This document shows positions 34,150 through 43,000 of a stretch of DNA of 64,000 nt, piece by piece. The DNA is taken from positions 1 through 64,000 of the forward strand of contig DATENU010000004.1 in the NCBI GenBank assembly GCA_035274845.1. The letters run 5' to 3'. Each line of letters starts with the position of its first letter. The first letter of the stretch is position 1. The translations under genes and the position numbers were made by a program. This DNA is from Chthoniobacterales bacterium (lineage in GTDB: Bacteria > Verrucomicrobiota > Verrucomicrobiia > Chthoniobacterales > UBA10450). The notes under the pieces were generated by a model that made no database searches, had not been told where the DNA came from, and worked only from the letters and a program-made list of their open reading frames with translations.

Positions 34150-36258
34150 TTATTTTGTGGTGAGGTGATAAATGCCGTTCCAATCCGCCGGCGGATTGCT
34201 GGCCAGTTCCCGGCAGCGTTCGACCATGATGGCGCTTGTTTTGTCCTGCCGGCTATCACGCAAATCCGCAAACATTCCTTCGGCGGTGAGGAAACTGCCT
34301 CGTTCGTATTCGACAAAAGCCTGGTTATACCGTTCAAGCGTCTCATCAAAATGATCCGGGCTGTGGGGATGCTTCACTTCAAGCAATTCCAACGGAGTTG
34401 ATTTTCCCTTCACAATCGCCCGGTCGACCACCCGGACTTGGGGCGGATGGGATAGCTTCACATAAGCTTCGCGCGTTATGAGAAAGAGAACGCCGTAGTA
34501 TTTCGTGAGGGATTCGACGCGCGCCGCGGCGTTGATGAGGTCGCCCACCAGTCCGTAATCGAGGCGTTGGGCGGAACCTTTGTTCCCGATCAGCGCCGTC
34601 CCGCTATGCAGAGCCACCCCGTATCCAAACAGCGCTTTCAACTTTGGCTCGAGATTAGTCCGCAGCTCTTCCATTCCCGCGATGAGACTAAGCGCGGCCC
34701 GAAAAGCACGATCGGCCGCGTCCGGTTGCGCGTTCGGAGCCCCCCAATAGCTGAGAAACTGGTCGCCGAGAAAATGTTCCATGCTGCCGTCCTCGGCCAG
34801 GATCGCATGCGTCTGGGTTTCAAAGACCTGGTTGAGAAGCTTGAACATGCCGCCAGGTCCGAGCAATTCGGCGATCGATGTCGAATTGCGCAGGTCGGTG
34901 AGCAGAACCGTAATCTCGGCCTGTTGCGGCTCCATCGATCCAGGGTTCTTCAGCACCTGCTCCATGATGTGCGGGGAAAAGTAGAGACTCATGGTCGAAC
35001 GAAGCTTGAGGCGCTGGATGAACTCGTGGCTTTGCCTTCGCCCAAGTTCGACAAAGGTGACCAGGCTCCAGACGACGTTCGCGGACATCAACCCCGGAAC
35101 CCATCCCGACTTCAAAATCAGGAATGCGCTCAAGGCGCAAAGGGCCGCCACGCCCGCGATCCAAAACAGAAGAAGGGCCACCGTGCCGCGGAAGAAGGTC
35201 GCGACCGCTCCCAGGATAATCAGGGCAAGCACACCAGCAGCATCGATCCAGGCTGGGGTCCGCCGGAGCCAGGCACGCTGGATAAGATCGTTCAGCGCCG
35301 TGGAATGAAGGACAACCCGCGGCTGGTTTGCTGCGATCGCAGTCGTCCCCATATCACCCAGCCCGGCGCCATAATACGCGACGAGGACGATCGCATTCGC
35401 CAACGGTTGGGCGTTGCTCGGGTGACTTGTTTGATAAAGAGCGTCGAGCTGCTCGACATTGTAATGGCGAAAGGTCCCGGACCCCCTCCCCGTCCAGGGA
35501 CTTCGGTAGTTCAACAGAATCGGCGCCAGCTTCAGCTCCCGCGGCTCAACCGTCGTAAAATCGCTCGATAACTCCTCCCAGCGCAGCGCGCCCGGCTTCA
35601 CGATAGTGACTCCCTCCCAGGCGATGTCGCGCCACGCCAGATAGCAGGCCAGCGCCAGCGACGGTTCATACTTATCCGAGCCGGCCGGATGAGCATAATC
35701 ATAACGACGCAACACGCCGTCGCCGTCAGCCTGCACATTGATCAAGCCGGCCGGCAGCACTCGTTCGCGAAACGGAAAGGACCGGATCCGTTCCTCGCTT
35801 CCGGCTTCGGGCGACGGCAGCAGCGCCTCGGCGAAAACGATCGCTCGGTTTTGCCCTTTGATCCGTTCCACTTCCTTGAGAATCGGATCAGCCATGGCTT
35901 CGTTGCCGCGGCCAAAGACCACGTCGAACGCCACGACCTTCGCCCCCATCTCAAACGCTTGTCGAATAACGTTCGCCGCATTTTGATACTCCAACTCCAG
36001 CGTCGGCACCTTCCGCAAGTCCGCTTGCGTAACGTCGACATGAACAATGCTCGGGTCGGCCGGAGGCGCCTGTCCGCGCTCGTATCTCCAGCGCAGAATC
36101 TGGCCAAACCAGCGCATCTCCAGTCCTTCAAGCGGATTTCCCGCCAGCAGAATCCAGAGAGCAGCCCCGCCGCAAAGGGCGAGGAGAAGAGGCCAGGGCG
36201 ATCTCAGCCAGACCTGCTCACCGGAGGGCTTTTTCCTGGCCGAATTGCCAGGCATCAT
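34150..36258 (-). CDS. CHASE2-domain transmembrane class III adenylate/guanylate cyclase
   Basis: 702 residues. An N-terminal helix (PWPLLLALCGGAALWILLAG) leads to an extracytoplasmic CHASE2 sensor at ~45-330 (IVHVDVTQADLRKV, GAKVVAFDVVFGRGNE), then three membrane helices at ~335-405 and a cytoplasmic cyclase domain at ~440-610 with LLTDLRNST and FLGDQFLSYWG carrying the two metal-binding Asp. A short helical C-terminal segment follows. It should make a cyclic nucleotide in response to a periplasmic signal. The ATG overlaps the stop of the secreted-protein gene (ATGA), and the CHAT protease gene follows, so signal maker and protease are co-expressed. Confidence 0.9.
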   Translation of the reverse strand: MMPGNSARKKPSGEQVWLRSPWPLLLALCGGAALWILLAGNPLEGLEMRWFGQILRWRYERGQAPPADPSIVHVDVTQADLRKVPTLELEYQNAANVIRQAFEMGAKVVAFDVVFGRGNEAMADPILKEVERIKGQNRAIVFAEALLPSPEAGSEERIRSFPFRERVLPAGLINVQADGDGVLRRYDYAHPAGSDKYEPSLALACYLAWRDIAWEGVTIVKPGALRWEELSSDFTTVEPRELKLAPILLNYRSPWTGRGSGTFRHYNVEQLDALYQTSHPSNAQPLANAIVLVAYYGAGLGDMGTTAIAANQPRVVLHSTALNDLIQRAWLRRTPAWIDAAGVLALIILGAVATFFRGTVALLLFWIAGVAALCALSAFLILKSGWVPGLMSANVVWSLVTFVELGRRQSHEFIQRLKLRSTMSLYFSPHIMEQVLKNPGSMEPQQAEITVLLTDLRNSTSIAELLGPGGMFKLLNQVFETQTHAILAEDGSMEHFLGDQFLSYWGAPNAQPDAADRAFRAALSLIAGMEELRTNLEPKLKALFGYGVALHSGTALIGNKGSAQRLDYGLVGDLINAAARVESLTKYYGVLFLITREAYVKLSHPPQVRVVDRAIVKGKSTPLELLEVKHPHSPDHFDETLERYNQAFVEYERGSFLTAEGMFADLRDSRQDKTSAIMVERCRELASNPPADWNGIYHLTTK

Positions 36259-36920
36259 TTTTTGTCTGCGCCTTCGCTGGAAAGAACCAGCACTCCCGGA
36301 CGATCCGCGGCGAAATTTGCGCCCTGCGCAAACTGGCGCCAGGGAAAAGCAGTTCCGCGAAATACGCCGCCCACTTCCGGCTCGCTCACCGGCGCCGGAT
36401 TTACCTTCTCTCTTTCACTCGTGATGCGCCCGATGAGCTCCTTCAGCTTGCCGGTTTGCAGGGCGAGCACACGCTCGTCCAGCTTGGGGTTCTGCATCGC
36501 GTCCACCAGTTTCTTTGCTTCCGCGATTTCTTTCGAATTAGCCGAGAGGAATAGGACATAAAAATCGAAAGGCCCGCTGGCTCCGGACCAATCCCATTTC
36601 ACCGGCCCCGTCGGCAGGAGAATTTCTTCAAAGTCGCCCGGGACCTCCGAAAGTTGTGGCCGCCAACCGTTGGCCAGTTTTCCATCCTTCGTTATAGCCG
36701 CCACGAGCACCGTGCATTTCTCGCTCGCATCGACATAGGCGCGAACGGTCCGGCCGGAACCGGGAGGCGCGGATACTTGGAAAAGCTCTTCTTTCTCCGG
36801 AGGGCCCGGCTCGAACAGGGAAACACAGAACCGCCCATACGGCTTTTCTTCATCGACCGTAACGGCGGCAAAAACGCTTGCCGCCGCCATCAGCGAAAAA
36901 ACGGAAAGAAGAAAACGCAT
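36255..36920 (-). CDS. secreted protein of unknown function, first gene of the CHASE2-CHAT operon
   Basis: 221 residues with a signal peptide (FLLSVFSLMAAASVFAAV). A GTG two codons earlier is an alternative start. A beta-rich region (residues ~30-125: GRFCVSLFEPGPPEKEELFQV, TVRAYVDASEKCTVLVAA, GPFDFYVLFLSAN) resembles DUF4384-type domains often found with CHAT or Ser/Thr-kinase systems, though this match is by eye. A helical segment and a tail with VFRGTAFPWRQFAQG follow. It overlaps the CHASE2-cyclase start and could be its periplasmic ligand or modulator. Confidence 0.68.
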   Translation of the reverse strand: MRFLLSVFSLMAAASVFAAVTVDEEKPYGRFCVSLFEPGPPEKEELFQVSAPPGSGRTVRAYVDASEKCTVLVAAITKDGKLANGWRPQLSEVPGDFEEILLPTGPVKWDWSGASGPFDFYVLFLSANSKEIAEAKKLVDAMQNPKLDERVLALQTGKLKELIGRITSEREKVNPAPVSEPEVGGVFRGTAFPWRQFAQGANFAADRPGVLVLSSEGADKK

Positions 36921-37041
36921 CCTCACAGCCCCAGAATAAACGCCAAAACGCCGAATAATTGCACGCAGAATATCAAAATTCTCCCCTGTGCTCCAAGAAG
37001 ACGCTCAGTGACTTCGGGCGAGCTCATGTTACACTCTCCTG

Positions 37042-37245
37042 ATGAGCGTGAGATACCCGATCGTGCTCCACAAGTCGGAGGAGGGCTACGCCGTCAATTG
37101 TCCGGCCCTCCCCGGCTGCTGGTCGCAAGGCGCAACGGAAGACGAAGCGCTGGACAACATCCGCGACGCGATTCGCGAATATCTCGCTGCGATCAGGGAC
37201 ACCGCTCCCAGCGAAGCGCTTCGTGAAGTTGAAGTGACTGTTTAA
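37042..37245 (+). CDS. hicB: HicB-family antitoxin
   Basis: 67 residues with the HicB partial RNase H-like fold: YPIVLHKSEEGYAVNCPALPG followed by GCWSQGATEDEALDNIRDAI, the signature of the family. There is no C-terminal DNA-binding domain, which makes it the short form. It neutralises HicA. Located two bases before hicA and divergent from the CHASE2-CHAT operon, with a 121-base gap that must hold promoters for both. Confidence 0.9.
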   Translation: MSVRYPIVLHKSEEGYAVNCPALPGCWSQGATEDEALDNIRDAIREYLAAIRDTAPSEALREVEVTV

Positions 37246-37247
37246 TT

Positions 37248-37460
37248 GTGCCGAAGATTCCCGGCGTCAATCACCTCCGCGCCATCCAAGCGCTGGAGAA
37301 AGCCGGCTTCAAAATCGTTCGACAAGGCAAACACGTCGTCATGACCAACGGTCAACGCTTCGTCACGATTCCGCGGCACAATCCAGTGAATGCGCTCACC
37401 ATGGGCGGGATCGTCAAAGACGCGGGTCTCACCGTCGACGAATTTCGTGCGCTGCTGTGA
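37248..37460 (+). CDS. hicA: HicA-family mRNA interferase toxin
   Basis: 70 residues from a GTG. A double-stranded-RNA-binding-like fold: NHLRAIQALEKAGFKIVRQ, GKHVVMTNGQRFVTIPRHNP with the catalytic-region His of the family (the GSH position reads GKH), and TMGGIVKDAGLTVDEF. HicA cleaves mRNA when free of HicB. Directly after hicB and surely co-transcribed. Order antitoxin-toxin is one of the two known layouts. Confidence 0.9.
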   Translation: MPKIPGVNHLRAIQALEKAGFKIVRQGKHVVMTNGQRFVTIPRHNPVNALTMGGIVKDAGLTVDEFRALL

Positions 37461-37541
37461 TTCCTACCGAAAACTCGTCCCGAAAGACGCGGCGTCATTA
37501 ACAAGGTAGCTGCTTATGCAGTCGCGGCGTGGAGAAGCAGG

Positions 37542-37784
37542 ATGCGGGCGTTGATGACCATGGCGTCAGACGAGATGTTCGTATCGCTGTCAACCGACGA
37601 CAACGCGACTGGCCCGAATTTAACTCCGCCAGTCTTGGTATACTTCCGCGTTCCATACAAAGGGCACGAGCGTTTGCCGCTTCTTACTAGCAAGGACCGA
37701 GTTCACGTTCGTGGCGAAATCGAACAAATTAACGGACAAGGAGGTATTCAGCTCAGAAACGTCGTTGTCGACGTGGTGAAATAA
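37542..37784 (+). CDS. small protein with possible OB-like fold
   Basis: 80 residues. The C-terminal half (LVYFRVPYKGHERLPLL, DRVHVRGEIEQINGQGGIQL, RNVVVDVV) has strand spacing like tRNA_anti/OB-fold domains. GGAG lies 9-12 bases before the ATG, one of few visible ribosome binding sites here. It follows hicA after 81 bases and may be a remnant or an independent gene. No family is recognised with confidence. Confidence 0.5.
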   Translation: MRALMTMASDEMFVSLSTDDNATGPNLTPPVLVYFRVPYKGHERLPLLTSKDRVHVRGEIEQINGQGGIQLRNVVVDVVK

Positions 37785-37860
37785 ACAGGTGCAACGATCG
37801 GCGTGACCGCCAGATGCGCAGCCTAGGTGACCACTGACCCAAAACAGTCGCCAGGCAGTT

Positions 37861-40005
37861 CTACGAGTTGTCCGCCTGCTGAATGAGCGCGTCCAACCGG
37901 TTCAGATCCACGGGTTTGATCAGATGGTGATTGAACCCGCCGTCATGGCTGCGCCGGAGATCCTCCTCCATTCCAAAACCGGTCAGGGCGATACCGAAAA
38001 TGGGGTGATCATTCCTGAGTTTCTGCATGAGCTCGATCCCGCTGCCGTCCGGCAAGCCAATGTCGCTCACCAGGACATCGAAATGCTCGTGCGCCGCGGC
38101 CTCCAGAGCCGATTGGACACTGTTCGCCGTCTGGACGTGATATCCGCGACGCCTGAGGAGCTGGGTAAGGGATCGATTGGTGTCCTCATGGTCATCCACC
38201 ACCAAAACGCGCATCGATTTCCGGGCGGGCGGAGTGGCCGCAACGCTGCCGCTGCCCGCGTCTGCGTCCCGCTCGGCGATGGGGAAAAAAGCCGTGAAGG
38301 TAGCGCCCTTGTCTTTGCCCTCGCTTTCCGCGGTGAGCTTTCCGCTGTGGGTCTCAACGAGCGCTTTGCTGATCGCGAGCCCAAGGCCCAGTCCACCCAG
38401 CCGGCTCCGGTCGCCCTGCTCAAAGGCGTTGAAAATCTTCGGCAACGTTTCCGCGTCGATCCCCATTCCGTTATCGGAAATTTCCACGCGCAACTGCCCC
38501 TCCTCGTTCCGCGTCCGAATCTCGAGGCGTCCGCCGGCGGGCGTAAATTTCACCGCGTTCTTGATCAGGTTCCAAAAGATTTGCTGTAACCGGGCCGGAT
38601 CGGCTTTGAGAGAGACTCTCTCCGCCGCGAATTCGGTCCGTAGCGAAAGCCCTTTCTTGTCGATATCCGCCTGGCAAATTTCAAGGGCGCTGCGAAGCAG
38701 GACATGCGCATCGACCATCTCCAGGCTTAATTGCACCTTGCCTTTGCTGATCCGGGTGAGATCGAGCAGGTCGTCGATCAGCCGCGCTTCGAGCTCAACG
38801 TTGCGCCGGATCATCTGGAGCGAGGCGCGCAATTCGTCAGGCAAATCGGCGGTGTGTTCGAGGGCGTAGACGGACGTCAGGACTGGCGTAAGCGGTGTCC
38901 GCAGCTCGTGGCTCAGCATCGCCAGGAACGAATCCTTGGCGCGATTCGCGCGCTCGGATTCGGCACGGGCTTTTTGGGCTGACTTGTAGAGGCGGGCATT
39001 ATCGAGCGCGAGTGCGGCCCGGTGCGCCAGTTCTTCCGCCAGGGAAAGTTCCTCCGGCCCGCAGATTCGGCCCGGACTCGTATTGATCATCACAATCGCG
39101 CCCAGAACGCGGTCCTGCGCCCGTAGCGGGACGGCGATAAAGGACCGGGCAGACAGGGAACGAAGCCAGTCTCGATCGGCCTTTTCCGTAAAGACTTCAC
39201 GCAACTCGCCATTGTGAACGTCGCAGACCATCTGCGATTTCCCGGTACTCAAGACGTGCGCCCCGGTTTTTTGGGCGGCTGCGCTCGGCGGAAATTCCTC
39301 AGCTAATTTCTGCAGGGCCGGCTCATCGGCCGAATCACGATGCGCGACGGCGACGTGATGCATCGCACCGTCTTCTTCGGCGGCCAGAACGACACAAAAA
39401 TCGGCAACCCGTGGCACGACCAGCGCAGCCAGGTTGCGAAAGGTCTCCTCGTAATCGAGCGAGCCGCCGAGGACGTTGCTGGCATCGGCGAGAAAGGCGA
39501 GCCGTTCCTGGCGCGCTTCGGCTTCCGCGCGGGCCGCCTGTTCGCGAATGAGTTTCTCGCGCTCCTCCGCCTGCCGCTTTACCTGCTCGGTTTTTTTGAA
39601 GAGGTCGACGAACACCGCGATCTTCGCCCGCAGGATTTCCGGGACGACCGGGGTGAGAATGTAATCGACCGCCCCGATCGAGTAACCACGCGAGACGTGC
39701 GTTTCGGTGTCGTTCACCGCGCTGATGAAAATGATCGGCGTGGTCTCGGACCGCGGGCGCTGCCGGATCAGCGCGGCGGTTTCGAAGCCGTCCATTACGG
39801 GCATGTTTACGTCGAGCAGGATCACCGCGAAATCCTGTTTGAGCAGGCAACGCAGCGCTTCCTTTCCCGAACGCGCGCAGACGATATTCTCATTCAGCTC
39901 GGCGAGGATCGTCTCATAAGCCAGCATCTTGTCGGGCCGATCGTCGACAATCAGGATGCTGACCCTCTTCTCGGTCGCTTCCTTCGTGCTGGGATCTCCG
40001 GGCAT
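37861..40005 (-). CDS. REC-GAF-HisKA-HATPase-REC hybrid sensor kinase
   Basis: 714 residues. N-terminal receiver at ~15-135 (ILIVDDRPDKM, LLDVNMPVMDG, and the conserved Lys position reads TPVV, so this REC lacks the canonical Lys-Pro pair). A coiled coil leads to GAF (~185-340); HisKA has His366 (LSHELRTPL); HATPase has N and G boxes (NLIKNAVKF, DNGMGID, GLGLGLAIS); a C-terminal receiver at ~600-710 has VSDIGLPDG and KPVD. Cytoplasmic, with no membrane segments. The ATG follows the stop of the HAMP-array kinase by two bases (TGACCATG), so the two kinases are co-translated. Confidence 0.92.
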   Translation of the reverse strand: MPGDPSTKEATEKRVSILIVDDRPDKMLAYETILAELNENIVCARSGKEALRCLLKQDFAVILLDVNMPVMDGFETAALIRQRPRSETTPIIFISAVNDTETHVSRGYSIGAVDYILTPVVPEILRAKIAVFVDLFKKTEQVKRQAEEREKLIREQAARAEAEARQERLAFLADASNVLGGSLDYEETFRNLAALVVPRVADFCVVLAAEEDGAMHHVAVAHRDSADEPALQKLAEEFPPSAAAQKTGAHVLSTGKSQMVCDVHNGELREVFTEKADRDWLRSLSARSFIAVPLRAQDRVLGAIVMINTSPGRICGPEELSLAEELAHRAALALDNARLYKSAQKARAESERANRAKDSFLAMLSHELRTPLTPVLTSVYALEHTADLPDELRASLQMIRRNVELEARLIDDLLDLTRISKGKVQLSLEMVDAHVLLRSALEICQADIDKKGLSLRTEFAAERVSLKADPARLQQIFWNLIKNAVKFTPAGGRLEIRTRNEEGQLRVEISDNGMGIDAETLPKIFNAFEQGDRSRLGGLGLGLAISKALVETHSGKLTAESEGKDKGATFTAFFPIAERDADAGSGSVAATPPARKSMRVLVVDDHEDTNRSLTQLLRRRGYHVQTANSVQSALEAAAHEHFDVLVSDIGLPDGSGIELMQKLRNDHPIFGIALTGFGMEEDLRRSHDGGFNHHLIKPVDLNRLDALIQQADNS

Positions 40006-40007
40006 GG

Positions 40008-43000
40008 TCAGCGGTGCAGCCAATTGCGCAGCAGTGTGAGGAGACGTTCGCTATCCACGGGCTTGGAGATGTAATCGCTCGCTCCGGCGTCGATGCATTT
40101 CTCGCGGTCCCCCTTCATTGCTTTCGCGGTGAGGGCGATGATCGGCAATTGCTCAAACCCGTACATCTTCCGGACCGCGCGAATGGTTTCGTAACCGTCC
40201 ATCTCCGGCAGCATGATGTCCATCAGCACCAGGTCAGTCTCCGGCTCGGCCTTCAACAATTCCAGCGCGGCCTTCCCGGTCTCAGCCGAATGCACCTCCA
40301 TCTTGTAGCGCTCGAGCATGCTCGTCATCGCGAAGATATTCCGAATGTCGTCATCCACGATCAGGACTTTCTTGCGGGCCAGGATTTCGTTCGGATCGTT
40401 CAAGCGCCGGAGCATTTCCTGTTTGTCCTCCGGCAACGTCGCCGCGTCGCGATGGAGCCAGAGCGCCGTCTGGTCGAAAAGCCGCTCGGGACTGCGGACC
40501 GTTTTCACGATCGTCGTCTGGGCGATTCGATTGAGTTTCTCTTCCTCTTCCTGCGACAGATCTTTGGCGGTGTAAACGATGATGGGCAGATGCTCATGTT
40601 CGTCACGAATCTTCTCGATCAACTCGAAGCCCGACATGTCGGGCAGCATTAGATCGAGCACCACGCAATCGACCGGTTCGCTCCGCAACATCTGGAGCGC
40701 CGCGCTCCCGTCCGAGGCTTCCACCACTTTGGCCGTCGAATTTCCGACCAGTTCCCGAATACTGGTGCGCTGGCTTTCATCGTCTTCGATGACGAGCAGC
40801 TTCTTCGCCTTCGTCTGGTCCAATTCATTGGCCTTCTCGAAGATCTCCCGGATCTGACCTTCGTCGATCGGCTTGGTGAGAAATCGCAGAGCGCCCATCC
40901 GCAGCACATTCTTCGGCTCTTCCCGCGCCGAAATCACGAAGACTGGAATGTGACGGGTCGCCAAGTCGGATTTCAGCCGGTTCAAAATGTGCCAGCCGTC
41001 CATGTCCGGCAGGCTCAAATCAAGCGTGATCGCGGCCGGCGAAAATTCGCGCACCAGATTGAGCGCTGATTTTCCCCGCGGCGTGACCACGGCCTTGAAG
41101 CCGTTCTGCCGCGCGACGTCGAGCAGCCATTGCGCGAAATCGCGGTCGTCCTCGATGATCAGGACTGATTTTTCGTGCGGCAGAATATTGGCCCGGTCGT
41201 CATCGAGCGTAAATTCCATCGGGGGCGGCTCCGCGATTTCGTGTGGCTCCTCCTCCGCCGCCGCCGCCGGCATGACTTTCGCCGCCGCGCGATCCATTGG
41301 TGAGACGCTGTAATTCTGCGGCAGGAACAGCGTGAAGGTGCTGCCGCGGCCCTCGGAACTTTCCACGCGGATTTCGCCGCCGAGCACGCGCGCCAGTTCC
41401 CGGCTGATCGCGAGACCGAGTCCCGTCCCGCCGTATTTCCGGCTCGTGCTCCCGTCCGCCTGGAGGAACGGCTCAAAGATCGTTGTCTGTTTATCCATCG
41501 GGATGCCGATGCCGCTGTCGCTGACCGCAAAGGCCAGGACCGATTCGGCGCGGTTGAGGCTCTGGTTATCCGGCGACCAGCCACCGTTGGCCGGCGCGAG
41601 CCGCAGATTCACGTAACCGCGCTCGGTGAACTTGAACGCATTCGAGAGCAGGTTCTTCAACACCTGGTCGAGCCGCTGAGCGTCGGTCTGCACCGCGCGA
41701 GGCACGCGTGGATCGACCTCGATGTTGAAATTCACTCCCTTGCCTTCCGCGACATGACGGAACGTGCGCTCCATCGTCTGGCGCATTTCCTCGAATCGCA
41801 CTTCGCCGACGTCGAGCGTGACCGTGCCCGATTCGATCTTCGACAAATCGAGAATGTCGTTGATGAGCCGGAGCAGGTCTTTGCCCGAGCCGCGAATCGT
41901 CCGGGCAAATTCCACCTGCTTCGGAGTCAGGTTGCCGTCCGGATTCGAGGAGAGCTGCTCGGCCAGAATCAGCAGGCTGTTGAGCGGCGTGCGCAACTCG
42001 TGGGACATGTTCGCGAGGAACTCGCTCTTGTAACGCGACGTAATCGAGAGCTGCTGCGCCTTGCCTTCGAGCGCCTGGCGCGCCTGCTCGACCTCGCGGT
42101 TCTTCCGCTCCACTTCTTCGTTCTGCTCGAACAACTGGCGCGCCTTTTCTTCCAGCTCCTGGTTGGTCTGCTGCAATTCCTCCTGACGGCTTTGCAATTC
42201 GGAAGCGAGCGACTGCGATTGCTTGAGCAGATCTTCCGTGCGCGTGTTCGCTTCGATCGTGTTCAAGACGATCCCGATACTTTCCGTAAGCTGATCGAGA
42301 AACGCGTGGTGCGTCGGGTTGAACTGCTCCAGCGATGACAATTCCATGACCGCTTTCACCTGGCCTTCGAACAGGATCGGCAGCACCACGATGTTCATCG
42401 GCGCGGTTTCGCCCAGGCCCGAGCTGATCTGCACGTAATCGGGCGGGACGCGGGTGAGAAGAATGCGTTCTTTCTCGAGAGCGGCCTGGCCGACGAGGCC
42501 TTCGCCGAGCTTGAACCGCGTGTTCACCCCTTTGCGTTCGCGATAGGCGTAGCTCGCGAGAAGCTGGAGCTCCGGCTCTTCGATCGACCCGTTCATCATG
42601 TAGAACACGCCTTGTTGCGCGGAGACGACCGGCGCCAGCTCGGACAAAATTAGCCGGCCGACCGTCAGCAGGTCGCGCTGGCCTTGCAGCATCCGGGTGA
42701 ATTTCGCGAGGTTGGTCTTGAGCCAGTCCTGCTCGTCGTTCCGCAACGTCGTGTCCTTCAGGTTGCGAATCATCTCGTTGATGTTGTCCTTCACGAACGC
42801 GACTTCGCCCTGGGCATCGACCTGGATCGATCGCGTCAGGTCGCCTTTCGTCACCGCCGTCGCCACGTCGGCGATCGCGCGCAGCTGTGAGGTCAGATTG
42901 CCGGCGAGCTGATTCACGTTGTCGGTGAGATCGCGCCATGTTCCCGCGGCACCCGGCACGTTCGCCTGGCCGCCGAGTTTTCCTTCGACGCCCACTTCGC

